Shown in pieces: positions 41,972 to 51,475 of a DNA stretch of 64,000 nt. Source of the stretch: Akkermansia muciniphila (lineage in GTDB: Bacteria > Verrucomicrobiota > Verrucomicrobiia > Verrucomicrobiales > Akkermansiaceae); contig CANQLV010000003.1 in the NCBI GenBank assembly GCA_947624785.1, positions 62,001 to 126,000 on the forward strand, written 5' to 3'. Every line of letters starts with the position of its first letter. Position 1 is the stretch's first letter. Below the pieces are notes generated by a model, which saw only the letters and a list, made by a program, of their open reading frames with translations, was not told the DNA's origin and did not search any database. A program made the translations under genes and the position numbers.

Positions 41972-42730
41972 TCAGCCATGCCATGCATGATGCGTCCGCG
42001 CCAGCGTCAGCACGCAGACGGAGGCTGCCCCGGCCCGGAGCAGCAGATGCGCGCAGGCATCCGCCGTGGCCCCGGTCGTAAAGACGTCATCCACCAGCAG
42101 CACGTCCCTTCCCGCAACAGGATGACGTTTTATCCTTTTTTCATCCGCGGCATAAATCTTGCGGGCATGCCTGAGCCGCTGCTCCCGCGCCAGGCTGGCC
42201 TGGGGCAGCCGGTCAGGCAGGCGTTTCAGCACCCCGGCACAGGACCAGTCCAGTTCCCTGCCCAACAGCGCCGCCAGCTCCTGCGCCTGGTTGTACCCCC
42301 TCCGCACCAGCTTGCGGCGGTGCATGGGCACGGGAACGAGCAGGCGCCTTTTCCCTCCGAACCAATGGGGATTTCCGCGCACGGCCTCCGCCATCATCCG
42401 CGCGAAGGTTCCGGCCAGATGAACGGCTCCCGCATATTTGAAAGCCAGCAGAAGCTCCCTCAATACCCCTTCGTTCACGTACACGGCGCGGGCTTCCTCA
42501 AAGGACGGTGCCGCCTCCGCACAGCGGGAGCATAACCCGGACGGGATGAAGGAACCCTCCGCAGGTTCTCCGCAGATGGCGCAGCAGGGAGGTTCAATGG
42601 GCACGAAACGCCCGCGGCATTCCGGACAGACGTGGCAGCCGTCCAAGCCGCCCCGCCCGCACAGCTCGCAGACGAAGGGGTACACCCAGGAGAGCCATTC
42701 CCTGAAAACCGCTCCCAGCATCCCCGGCAC
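41972..42730 (-). CDS. ComF-family phosphoribosyltransferase-like protein
   Basis: 252 aa; N-terminal zinc-finger cysteines (CELCGRGGLDGCHVCPECRGRF, CCAICGEP), RRGYNQAQELAALLGREL, RDVLLVDDVFTTGATADACAHLL. Confidence 0.92.
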   Translation of the reverse strand: MPGMLGAVFREWLSWVYPFVCELCGRGGLDGCHVCPECRGRFVPIEPPCCAICGEPAEGSFIPSGLCSRCAEAAPSFEEARAVYVNEGVLRELLLAFKYAGAVHLAGTFARMMAEAVRGNPHWFGGKRRLLVPVPMHRRKLVRRGYNQAQELAALLGRELDWSCAGVLKRLPDRLPQASLAREQRLRHARKIYAADEKRIKRHPVAGRDVLLVDDVFTTGATADACAHLLLRAGAASVCVLTLARTHHAWHG

Positions 42731-42751
42731 GGCAGAAGTTGAAGGGCGTTC

Positions 42752-43054
42752 CTACCGCGCGTCCTCCCCATCGGGGGAACCGGCTTCCTCCTCTTCCGGC
42801 ATGTCTTCCAGAAGCTTGTCTATGGCTTCAATGAAACGCCACGGGCAGCGTTTGCGCTGGTACTTGCGCCAGAGCACGTCGCGCAGGGTTACCCAGTGCG
42901 CCCGCGTGAATTCCACGCGTTCCCATTCCACATCGTCACGTTCCGCACGGCCCACCTTGGGGGCGCATTCCAGCTTCCATTTGCTGGCATGGTGGCATGC
43001 CCTGTACACCAGGGTACCTTCTTCCGTGCGTTCTTTCCACGTGTGAACTTCCAT
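42752..43054 (-). CDS. Hypothetical protein
   Basis: 100 aa acidic/basic protein MEVHTWKERTEEGTLVYRACHHASKWKLECAPKVGR...; adjacent to the comF-like gene in the same orientation. Confidence 0.65.
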   Translation of the reverse strand: MEVHTWKERTEEGTLVYRACHHASKWKLECAPKVGRAERDDVEWERVEFTRAHWVTLRDVLWRKYQRKRCPWRFIEAIDKLLEDMPEEEEAGSPDGEDAR

Positions 43055-43139
43055 GGGGGCGAGTGTAAGGAAGAACCGTTCCGGGTAAAGAGGAATTTTT
43101 GCTAGTCATCCGCCCTTGCGCGATTAGTATGGCTCCGTC

Positions 43140-43949
43140 ATGAACGACACTGAAATGATCGAATGCCGCGAGCCCGCCCTTCAAATGCAGCGCCTCATCG
43201 CCATCATGAAACGCCTGCGCGCGCCCCAGGGCTGCCCCTGGGATGCGGAACAGACCCATCACTCCCTGATTTCCAACATGATCGAGGAGGCCTATGAAGT
43301 GGTGGACACCATCCAGCGGGACGACTGGACGCAGTTGAAGGAGGAGCTGGGCGACGTTCTGCTTCAAGTGGTTTTTCATGCGGAGATCGCCCGGGAAGCC
43401 GGGCGTTTCAATTTCAATGACGTGGCCGCGGAAGTGAGTGAAAAGCTCGTCCGCCGCCATCCCCACGTGTTTGCCCAGTCCACGGCGGATACGACAGATG
43501 CCGTGCTGACCCAGTGGGACAAGATCAAACGCCAGGAAAAAGGCGCGGAAGCCACCCCGTACCTGCACGGAACGGGCAAGGGGCTGCCGCCCATGCTCCG
43601 GGCATGGAAGCTCCAGAAGAAAGCCGCCAAAGCGGGGTTTGACTGGGCGGACGCCCAGGGCGCCCTGGACAAGGTGAAGGAGGAAACCGCGGAATGCGAG
43701 GAAATCCTTCCCGTGCCGGAGGAAGATCCGCACGTCACGGAAGAACTGGGGGATCTCCTGTTTTCCGTAGTCAACCTGTGCCGGAAGAAGGGAATAGACC
43801 CGGAAACGGCCATGGCCGGGGCGAACGGGAAGTTTGAACGGCGTTTCAATGAAATGGAACGCCTGCTTGCCAAAGACGGCCTTTCCCTGGAAGAAGCCTC
43901 CCTGGACGCCATGGAGGAACGCTGGCAGCAGGCGAAATCCGCCCAATAA
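43140..43949 (+). CDS. mazG: Nucleoside triphosphate pyrophosphohydrolase MazG
   Basis: 269 aa; MQRLIAIMKRLRAPQGCPWDAEQTHHSLISNMIEEAYEVVDTI, LKEELGDVLLQVVFHAEIARE, EELGDLLFSVVNLCRKKGIDPE. Confidence 0.96.
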   Translation: MNDTEMIECREPALQMQRLIAIMKRLRAPQGCPWDAEQTHHSLISNMIEEAYEVVDTIQRDDWTQLKEELGDVLLQVVFHAEIAREAGRFNFNDVAAEVSEKLVRRHPHVFAQSTADTTDAVLTQWDKIKRQEKGAEATPYLHGTGKGLPPMLRAWKLQKKAAKAGFDWADAQGALDKVKEETAECEEILPVPEEDPHVTEELGDLLFSVVNLCRKKGIDPETAMAGANGKFERRFNEMERLLAKDGLSLEEASLDAMEERWQQAKSAQ

Positions 43950-44055
43950 AGTATCTCCATTTCCCGGACCGGGCCTTGTTCCGGTTCTCCGTTTTGCCTT
44001 TCCCGGCGCCGTCTGCATGATTCATGCGCGCGGCGCCGGAATGTTTTTCAGGAGT

Positions 44056-47000
44056 TCAGTTCCTGCGGCGGCGCAGCAGCAGCGCGCCCAGGCCCAGCAA
44101 GGCCACGGAGGCCGCACCGGGTTCGGGAACCGGACGCACCAGCGTCACCACGCCGTCGCGCATCCAGGAATCCCCGTTTGCCAGGATGAAGCCGGCGTTT
44201 TTCAGGGCGGCGTCATACAGAACGGCGGCCAGGGAGTAATCCCCGCTGAAGGCATTGGTGAGGGAGCCGTCATACAGCACAAAGTTGATGGTGCTCACAC
44301 GGGCTTCCACCAGTTTTTCAATCAGGCTGCCGGAACATTCCGTCAGCAGCAGGTTCACACCGCCGGAGAAGTCCACGGAGGCCTGCCCGGCCCCGGTAAT
44401 CAGCGCATTGGTCGTCCACGTATCGGGAGCGGTCATGGAAAAGTTGCCGTCCGCATAGCTGATGTTCAGGTTCGGCGCGGAATCCGTTGTGGAAACGCCA
44501 GTGACGGCCAGGGAGGAAAACGCGCCCAGCCTGATGCCGGAATCCGCCGCATGAATGAGCATGTCCGTCACGCGGGCCTCCTGCCCTGCGGCCACCTCCA
44601 GCACGGAGCCGGAGAATTCCGTATGGGCCAGCGCCGCTCCCGTCCTGACGTTCACGTTGACGCCGTTGAACAGGGCGCGGGCCGCGGATCCTGTTCCCTG
44701 CACGATTCCCGCTCCGGCGGAAGAACCTAGAAAAGCCCGCTCCACCGTGGAGGAGAAGGCCCCGGTGCGGGCCGTCACCGCCACGGAAATATCGGAGAGG
44801 GAGGAAGAGTTCAGCGTATTGACGGAGGCTCCCGCTCCCGCCAGCTTCACGGAGGCGGCGTAGGAAACCGTTCCGGCCTTCACGTCCAGGCGGGAAGCCG
44901 CTCCCTGTAGTTCGACTCCGGCTTTCGTATTGAGCGCGCCCGCATGCGCCAGCTCCAGCGCGGCATGGTCCGTTACCTGGTAGACCCCGTCCCAGGTGTT
45001 GGCCGCGCCCAGCACCACGCGGCCGTTTTTGCCCGCATTGCCGTTCTTGACGATGATGGCGCCGGAAGCACCGCCGGGCTTGACGGTTCCGTTGAGCGTC
45101 ATGACATGGCTGTTTCCGGAGGCTGTCATGGAGTCCGGATCGTAACCCGTCGTATCCAGCACAAAGGCCTTCCCTCCGGCGTTCACCACCATTTCATTCT
45201 CATTGCTCCAGTCCGCGTCCAGCATGCCCAGCACGCCTCCGCCGTTCAGAAGAACCGTATTGCCGGTTTTCTGAACTCCGTCTTCCGTATAGGGAGTCCC
45301 CGTCAGGGAACCAAAGCCGGAGCCCAGGCGCAGAACGCCGCCGTCGTTGACCTGCACGTCATAATCGTACAGCCCCTGCCATTCGTCATGGCCCACCACC
45401 AGGTTGCCATCCTGAGCCACGCTCAATTCCCCGGCCAGCAGAAGAGTGTTTTCCACCTTGAGGGAACCCGCGTCAATTTGCAGGGAAGCCAGGCGCGCGT
45501 TCCCCACCGTCTGGGAAAAGATGCCCGTCTTCACCAGGCTGATGTAGCCGGAATCATGGCGCATGCCCGTATCATACATGTCGATGTACTGCCCAAAGCC
45601 CACATTGCCGCAATAAATCCGGTCCTGCGTTCCCACCGCCAGGAAAAGGGTGGTGGAGGAATCGCGCCCCGCGCTGGCTTCCGTGGTCACGAAAGAAGCC
45701 TCATCCTGCCCCATGATGCCGGCCAGGGTGATGTGATGGACATCCTCCACGGAATCAAGATGCAGTATCGTGCCCTGCACGCCGTTCAGGCTTAAATCAA
45801 AACCGGCTTCCTCCCACGTGTCCCGGTCCAAGCAGGCCTGCACCGTTCCCTGGCCGTCCTGCGTCCCGCTCATGCTGATTTTTCCATGGAATTTGGAGCC
45901 GTCATCCAGCTGGAAAACGGTCTGGCCGCTGCCGTTGGCATGCTGCAGGACAAGGTTGGCGGTGGAATCCCCCCGGACTGTGGAAATGACGCCTCCGATC
46001 ACCCTGTCCGTATGGGACACCGTCACTACGGAATCCTCCGCCACCGTCAGCAGGTTGTCCAGCAGAGCCACCTTCTGGATAAAGCCCCCGCTCTGGTAGT
46101 CCAGCACCAGGGAGGTACCGCCAAACATCCGGATTTCCCCGGTCCCCAGGGCTCCGGCATCCCTCATGACTACCCTGCCCCCGTTAATTTCCGTTCCGCC
46201 GGAATACGTGTTGGCCGTCTCCATCACCAGGGTTCCGGCTCCGTCCTTGGTCAGAATGGTTTTCCAGTTGCTGGTTTCATAGTCATCCGGGAGCTCCCCG
46301 TCCGCAATCAGGCCCCCGTCCGCATGGGCGCGGAAGATGTAGTTGATGTCATCCTTCACGCGGATGGAGGCGGGGCGCACTTCCCCCTTGATGAGCACCA
46401 CGTTGTAATCCTTTCCTTCCTCCATTTCCACCATTCCCGTTTTACCGGCTCCTTCCGCGCCGAAGGCCACATGGTAGGTATCCCGGTAAAAGCCGTTAAG
46501 GCCCAGATTTTTGTCCAGGCCCTCCAGCCAGTGGTTGCGGTCGGTCCCCTCCCCTCCGGGCAACTCATTGGCAAACCAGACGTTGTCCGTGGCGGCCACG
46601 TATTCCCCCTCGCTCCGGTTTTCCCCGTTGTACCAGGTGCGGATGGGCGTATTGGTCACCGTCATGACCAGGTTCAGGTTGTCCCCGGAAACCTTGATGA
46701 TGCCGAACCACCCGTTCCCGATGGAAATCGTGCGGGTTTGAAAGCCGCCCAGCACCCCGTCCACGTAAATGCCGCTTTCCGTCGTCGCCAGGTAGTATTT
46801 TTTGTCAACCGTGTCCGTTTCTCCAAAATCGTATCCCCCGAAACGCACCAGGATGTCGCCGTTCAGGTTCAGCCTGCCGGAATCAGCGATGTCCTCCAGC
46901 CCCTTGACGGCCAGCAGGGGATGCTCTTGCAGCTCGGAAGGCAGGATAGAGCAGTCAAAATACAGGAAGGAGGAATCGGATACCGTCACGGAACCGTTCA

Positions 47001-50000
47001 CCACCGCCGTTTCAGGAACCGCAACGGACCCTGCCCCCGTACCGGCGTTTACGGCCCTGTCCGTCACGATGTGAAGCGCATAACCGGGATTGATGGTCAT
47101 GCCTCCCCCCGCTGCGCCCCACACCTGCGCCGTGCCGTCGGAGGCGATGCCCTGCGTCACTCCCAGATTCAGATTGGTTCCTCCGTACAGGACGGCGCTC
47201 GTTTTCACGTTGAGGCTGTTGAAGCCCAGCGCCCCCTCCTGGAGCACCAGGCGGTTGACCGTGGCCGTATGAATGTACTGGGCTCCCACACCCGTCTTGG
47301 TCAGGGAAAGGGTTTCCCGGCTGGCGGCTGTCACCTTGCCGGAGGTAGCGGAACCATACGTGGATGCCGTCCCGAAGACGCCGGCAAAATACAGTTTTTC
47401 CGTACCTTTCACCTCCAGCGTCAGCGTACTGTTGGAGTTGGTCAGCACGCGCAGCGTATCCACCTCGCTCCCCACGGAGTAAGCCTTGCCGTAATACTCG
47501 CTGTCCTGCGTTTTCCCGATCAAGGCCCCTTGCAGCCCCGCCAGAACGGCATCATTCTGCACCAGCAGGATGTGGTAAAGGTCCATGCGTTCCTTTCCTT
47601 CAAAAGCGGTGCCGTTGTCCGCCGCGTTCACGGTATGGGCGCGCGTCAGGTCCACCTTGGCGTTCCGCAGCGCATCGTCTTCCACAATGAGCTGTACGGC
47701 GCCGGGCTTTCGGATGGCCAGGATGTCGTTGTTGGCATCCGCATTGGCGGGGGAGTCCGCCTCGGAATACAGAATGTAGTTGTCCAGCTTGACCGTGCCG
47801 GTGAAATTGGACTTTTCCCCCGGAGCCAGGCTTTCATCACAGATGTGGAACATGCTCACCCACTTGTCCTGGCCGCCCGCCGTCGTGGAGGTATAGCCCA
47901 TCAGCGTCAGCTCTCCATAGCCGTCCAGCCTTCCGGTCAGGGACAGCGTGCGCCAGTGGCGTGAAGTCAGGTAATCCCACTGGTAGCCGGAGGAACCTGC
48001 GCCGGGCAGGTCTTCCTTCTCCGCCAGGGAAAGGGGGGAGTAGCCGATGACCACCTTCGCCGTGTCCTTGGAGGAGGTTCCGATCCGGATGTTGTTGGCA
48101 ATGGAGGGGTTGCGGTAATGGGAATCCAGCTCCGTGGCAAAGGGATAATTGACATACAGTTCCGTTCCGTCCGCCATGCGGATGTCCCCGCTGCCCAGGG
48201 CTCCTTCACGGGCGGCCAGAATACTGCCCTCCCGGATTTCCGTGCCGCCGGAAAAAGTATTGCCGGCAGCCAGCGTCAGCATGCCTGAGCCCTCCTTGAC
48301 CAGCTCGCCCGCGTGGTCCGGCCCGGCGTCCGCAATGCTGCCCGCGCCGCCCTCCGCGGCGTGGAAGACATAGCCCATGCCGCCGTTCGCCTCCTTGTCC
48401 ACGGAGACCGTCAGCCTGGAGACGCGCACCGTTCCGTCAAGGGTGACGTCAAAGCCGTCCACGGCGTGGCCGGATAAATCCTGCATGCCGAAGAAGACTT
48501 CACGCTCCCCGTTCCGGAACGTCAGGCCGCCCTCCCACGGGCTGGCGCCCGCCGCCCCGTCGGACCATACGCTGCCGTTCGGAACCTTGGAGCCGTTCCC
48601 CTGCCAGACGTAGTAATTGAATTTGTCCGCGTCAAAATAGGTGCCTTCCAGGGAAGTGGAATCCAGCCCGGTCACGAGCATCTGCCATTGGCCTCCCCCC
48701 TGCACATTCAGGGTCAGTCCGCTGTAAACGTCCAGCTCCCGGTAAATCCAGTTGCCGTCGGCATCCCTGCCCGCAGCGTACCTGACCTTTTCCCGCTGCA
48801 CGGCGTCCGCAAAGGACAGGGTGTTCCCCTCCGTCACGGAAATCAGCTTGCGGGATTCTCCGGATTGAATGCCGGATTCAGGCATGATTACCGTCAACTG
48901 GCTGCCCTCCGCAAACTGGACGGAAGAATCCAGTTGAAACGTTCCGTCCACATCCAGAACCAGCCCCTTGTTGAAGACAAGCGTTCCGGCGGACCGCCAG
49001 TTCATCCCCCCCAGCCGGGAAGCCGTCTCATGGTAATCCAGCGCGAGGGCGGCCCCTGACGCAATGTCCAGCAAGCCGCCGGAGGAAGTGGAAAAGGAAT
49101 TCCCTAAGGTCAGGGCCCCACCCGCCCCCAGGCGGAAAACGCCGCCCTGAATGTCCAGACTGCCCAGCCGGCCTGAATAAACGGTTTGCTCCCCGCTTCC
49201 CTTTTTGACCAGATTGATGACTCCGGTGCCGTCCGCCTCCACAAGCTGGGTGTTCTTGTAGCTCTCATTCTTCTCCGTCCCCACGTAGTAGCCGCCGTCC
49301 GCGCCCGCAGCGCCGATCACCCCCTTGAATTCATGGTTCCCCGCACCGTCAATGGTCAGGGTAGCCGCGGTTCCATTGCCCACCGCCACGCGGGAGGAGG
49401 AACCGGCCGTGGCCCCTTCCAGGCCGGAGATGGTCAAATCACCCTCCAGCTTCAGAATCACCATGGAGGGGGTCCCCGCGCTGCCCGTCAGCCAGCCTCC
49501 CAGCCCGGCGGGCTCCTTGCCGCCCTGGCGGATCACGGACAGGTCCATGACCGTGGCGTTCATATTCCCCGCCGCCTGAAGCTGGACGGGCGTATTATAC
49601 CCTTCTGAGGAGAGGCTGGAACGCGGAGCCGCCGCCTGGACCACGCCGCTGAAACCGCTCATGTCCGCGCCCGTCAGGTCAAAAATGCTTACCCGGCTGC
49701 GGCTGGTGTTCTCAAACACCAGCGTCCCCGTACCGGAAACGGTACCCTCTAAAAAAGCCGTGCGCGCCGTAGAGCTCGTGAAGCCCAGATACACCTTGGA
49801 ACCGGAGCCGCCGTCCATCCGGATATTCAGGCCGTAATGCTTTTCCTTGTTGCCGCCGTCGCTGACATTGACGCTGTCCAGGAAAATATCTCCTGAACCT
49901 TCCATCCGCACCGTTCCGTCAAATCCTTCCTCCAGGGCAACGCTTCCACCTCCGGTTACGGTGATGTCCTGCCCCGCGCGCGGGACCGCGGCAAGGCTGC

Positions 50001-50778
50001 CGGGGCCGGAAACCGCAACAGCATTTTCTGCAAGATGCAGCCCGGATTCCGGCTTCTCCCGGTCCCCATGGCTTTCCGCCTGTCCGTCCTCCTCCCTTGC
50101 CTCTTCCTCCCCGTCTGAAGAACCGGAATTTTCCTTCAGCGAGTCAGAAAGAGGGGGGGGGGGGGGGGGGGGGGTAGGACGGCTTATCTTGAAAGAGTTA
50201 TAACTCTTGGAGCGGTTATTTCCCGATATCAGGGCATTTGCCAGCACGCCGTGCACCAGTTTCACCTGCGCATCTTCGTGGCTCTGGAACGTGTATTCCT
50301 GGTCCATGTGGGAGACGGCCACCTTCTTCCGGTAAAGTTCGGCTGGCCTGCTCTTCCGCTTGAGGCTCCACTTACCTTCCGGATTCAGCGGGAAAGCGGG
50401 ACTGACCAGCGCCAGACGCTCCGGTTCCGTTTTTCCGGCATTTCCGGATACCGGCTCCACGGCGGCACTCACCATTTTTCCATGGCTGTTTTCAAAATAG
50501 AACGCGCCGGAGTCTTCCCGGAGCCCTTTCTTTCCGGCTGCATACCGCACCAGCAAACCGCCTCCCTGCTCCAGTTTTTCATAATCCGCCAGGTTCAGCA
50601 GGTATTCATTGTCCTCCAGAACCACCGCGCCGTCCTCCGCCAGCAAAACTTTTTCTCCGGACCACGGCTTGCCTTCGGACAGGGACGCCCCCGCACACAT
50701 CCCCAGAACACCGGCGAAACAGGTAATAAAAGCAATATTCATCATGATGACGGATAAAAAGGAGCGCGGCGTATACAC
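44056..50778 (-). CDS. Giant secreted protein with autotransporter-associated (PATR-like) beta-strand repeats and C-terminal PEP-CTERM signal; contains a 22-nt homopolymer
   Basis: 2240 aa (start could be internal ATG 50745/50742); GNTFSGGTEIREGSILAAREGALGSGDIRM and ANTYSGGTEINGGRVVMRDAGALGTGEIRM repeats; C-terminus VPEPGAASVALLGLGALLLRRRRN; poly-C encoded TPPPPPPPL at about aa 202-209. Confidence 0.88.
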   Translation of the reverse strand: MYTPRSFLSVIMMNIAFITCFAGVLGMCAGASLSEGKPWSGEKVLLAEDGAVVLEDNEYLLNLADYEKLEQGGGLLVRYAAGKKGLREDSGAFYFENSHGKMVSAAVEPVSGNAGKTEPERLALVSPAFPLNPEGKWSLKRKSRPAELYRKKVAVSHMDQEYTFQSHEDAQVKLVHGVLANALISGNNRSKSYNSFKISRPTPPPPPPPLSDSLKENSGSSDGEEEAREEDGQAESHGDREKPESGLHLAENAVAVSGPGSLAAVPRAGQDITVTGGGSVALEEGFDGTVRMEGSGDIFLDSVNVSDGGNKEKHYGLNIRMDGGSGSKVYLGFTSSTARTAFLEGTVSGTGTLVFENTSRSRVSIFDLTGADMSGFSGVVQAAAPRSSLSSEGYNTPVQLQAAGNMNATVMDLSVIRQGGKEPAGLGGWLTGSAGTPSMVILKLEGDLTISGLEGATAGSSSRVAVGNGTAATLTIDGAGNHEFKGVIGAAGADGGYYVGTEKNESYKNTQLVEADGTGVINLVKKGSGEQTVYSGRLGSLDIQGGVFRLGAGGALTLGNSFSTSSGGLLDIASGAALALDYHETASRLGGMNWRSAGTLVFNKGLVLDVDGTFQLDSSVQFAEGSQLTVIMPESGIQSGESRKLISVTEGNTLSFADAVQREKVRYAAGRDADGNWIYRELDVYSGLTLNVQGGGQWQMLVTGLDSTSLEGTYFDADKFNYYVWQGNGSKVPNGSVWSDGAAGASPWEGGLTFRNGEREVFFGMQDLSGHAVDGFDVTLDGTVRVSRLTVSVDKEANGGMGYVFHAAEGGAGSIADAGPDHAGELVKEGSGMLTLAAGNTFSGGTEIREGSILAAREGALGSGDIRMADGTELYVNYPFATELDSHYRNPSIANNIRIGTSSKDTAKVVIGYSPLSLAEKEDLPGAGSSGYQWDYLTSRHWRTLSLTGRLDGYGELTLMGYTSTTAGGQDKWVSMFHICDESLAPGEKSNFTGTVKLDNYILYSEADSPANADANNDILAIRKPGAVQLIVEDDALRNAKVDLTRAHTVNAADNGTAFEGKERMDLYHILLVQNDAVLAGLQGALIGKTQDSEYYGKAYSVGSEVDTLRVLTNSNSTLTLEVKGTEKLYFAGVFGTASTYGSATSGKVTAASRETLSLTKTGVGAQYIHTATVNRLVLQEGALGFNSLNVKTSAVLYGGTNLNLGVTQGIASDGTAQVWGAAGGGMTINPGYALHIVTDRAVNAGTGAGSVAVPETAVVNGSVTVSDSSFLYFDCSILPSELQEHPLLAVKGLEDIADSGRLNLNGDILVRFGGYDFGETDTVDKKYYLATTESGIYVDGVLGGFQTRTISIGNGWFGIIKVSGDNLNLVMTVTNTPIRTWYNGENRSEGEYVAATDNVWFANELPGGEGTDRNHWLEGLDKNLGLNGFYRDTYHVAFGAEGAGKTGMVEMEEGKDYNVVLIKGEVRPASIRVKDDINYIFRAHADGGLIADGELPDDYETSNWKTILTKDGAGTLVMETANTYSGGTEINGGRVVMRDAGALGTGEIRMFGGTSLVLDYQSGGFIQKVALLDNLLTVAEDSVVTVSHTDRVIGGVISTVRGDSTANLVLQHANGSGQTVFQLDDGSKFHGKISMSGTQDGQGTVQACLDRDTWEEAGFDLSLNGVQGTILHLDSVEDVHHITLAGIMGQDEASFVTTEASAGRDSSTTLFLAVGTQDRIYCGNVGFGQYIDMYDTGMRHDSGYISLVKTGIFSQTVGNARLASLQIDAGSLKVENTLLLAGELSVAQDGNLVVGHDEWQGLYDYDVQVNDGGVLRLGSGFGSLTGTPYTEDGVQKTGNTVLLNGGGVLGMLDADWSNENEMVVNAGGKAFVLDTTGYDPDSMTASGNSHVMTLNGTVKPGGASGAIIVKNGNAGKNGRVVLGAANTWDGVYQVTDHAALELAHAGALNTKAGVELQGAASRLDVKAGTVSYAASVKLAGAGASVNTLNSSSLSDISVAVTARTGAFSSTVERAFLGSSAGAGIVQGTGSAARALFNGVNVNVRTGAALAHTEFSGSVLEVAAGQEARVTDMLIHAADSGIRLGAFSSLAVTGVSTTDSAPNLNISYADGNFSMTAPDTWTTNALITGAGQASVDFSGGVNLLLTECSGSLIEKLVEARVSTINFVLYDGSLTNAFSGDYSLAAVLYDAALKNAGFILANGDSWMRDGVVTLVRPVPEPGAASVALLGLGALLLRRRRN
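50153..50174. repeat. Mononucleotide tract G22 (+) / C22 (coding strand)
   Basis: Read directly: gtcagaaaga followed by 22 consecutive g, then taggacgg. Confidence 0.95.
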
Positions 50779-51020
50779 CCTGGTTTTCTGGCTGTCAAAT
50801 GGAATGTCTGTTTTTTATCATCCTGCTGGAACACAATACCATACCCGGAACGATCTGCCCATCTCCCGTAAAAACGGGAAAAAACGGGCCATCAGGGCGC
50901 TTCATAAAAACCGCCAGCCTTGTAAAAAAATTCCCTGCCTCAGCCCGGTTTCTCCCGGAAGAGCGAAACAAGAAAGGGAAAAGGGGACGCGTGCCCCCGC
51001 GGCGGAAAAGAGGCCCGGAA

Positions 51021-51350
51021 TCAGGCCATCATGTCCATGTTCGGGTCCTTCCAGGCCGGGTCATACCCCTTGGCATAGCTGAACACATGCTTGTGCATGT
51101 ATTCAAAATACTGCTCCTTCTGCATGGGGGTAAGCCGCTCCCAGATGGCCACGTTCAAGGCGCGGCACACCTTCTGCATCATTTTCAAGGTAAGCTGGCG
51201 TCCCTGCCGGGCCTTTTGAACCTGCTTGTGGGTAAGCTGTTCCGGGGAAATCTCCACCAGGTCGTGGTTGGTCAGATGCCAGCGCTTCATCAGTTCGTCC
51301 AAAGGCTGTTCTCCGTGGTTGCGTCCGGTTTCTGTAGCTTCCTCTTCCAT
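51021..51350 (-). CDS. Small HTH (XRE-like) domain protein
   Basis: ELMKRWHLTNHDLVEISPEQLTHKQVQKARQGRQLTLKMMQKVCRALNVAIWERL; start placed at MEEEATETG. Confidence 0.65.
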   Translation of the reverse strand: MEEEATETGRNHGEQPLDELMKRWHLTNHDLVEISPEQLTHKQVQKARQGRQLTLKMMQKVCRALNVAIWERLTPMQKEQYFEYMHKHVFSYAKGYDPAWKDPNMDMMA

Positions 51351-51475
51351 GCGCCTTTCTTCGTGCCCTATTTCCGGGAAATAGGCAATACATGATTGCC
51401 CCATCAGCACTTTTTTTGCATTTCCAGTTGCCCGGCGTCCGGATACATGGTTCAATCCCGCTCTGTTGCAATAAG

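Noticed and set aside
45886-47964. 692-aa plus-strand ORF opposite the giant PEP-CTERM gene
   Set aside because: Antisense shadow; sense frame has repeats, signal peptide and sorting signal.
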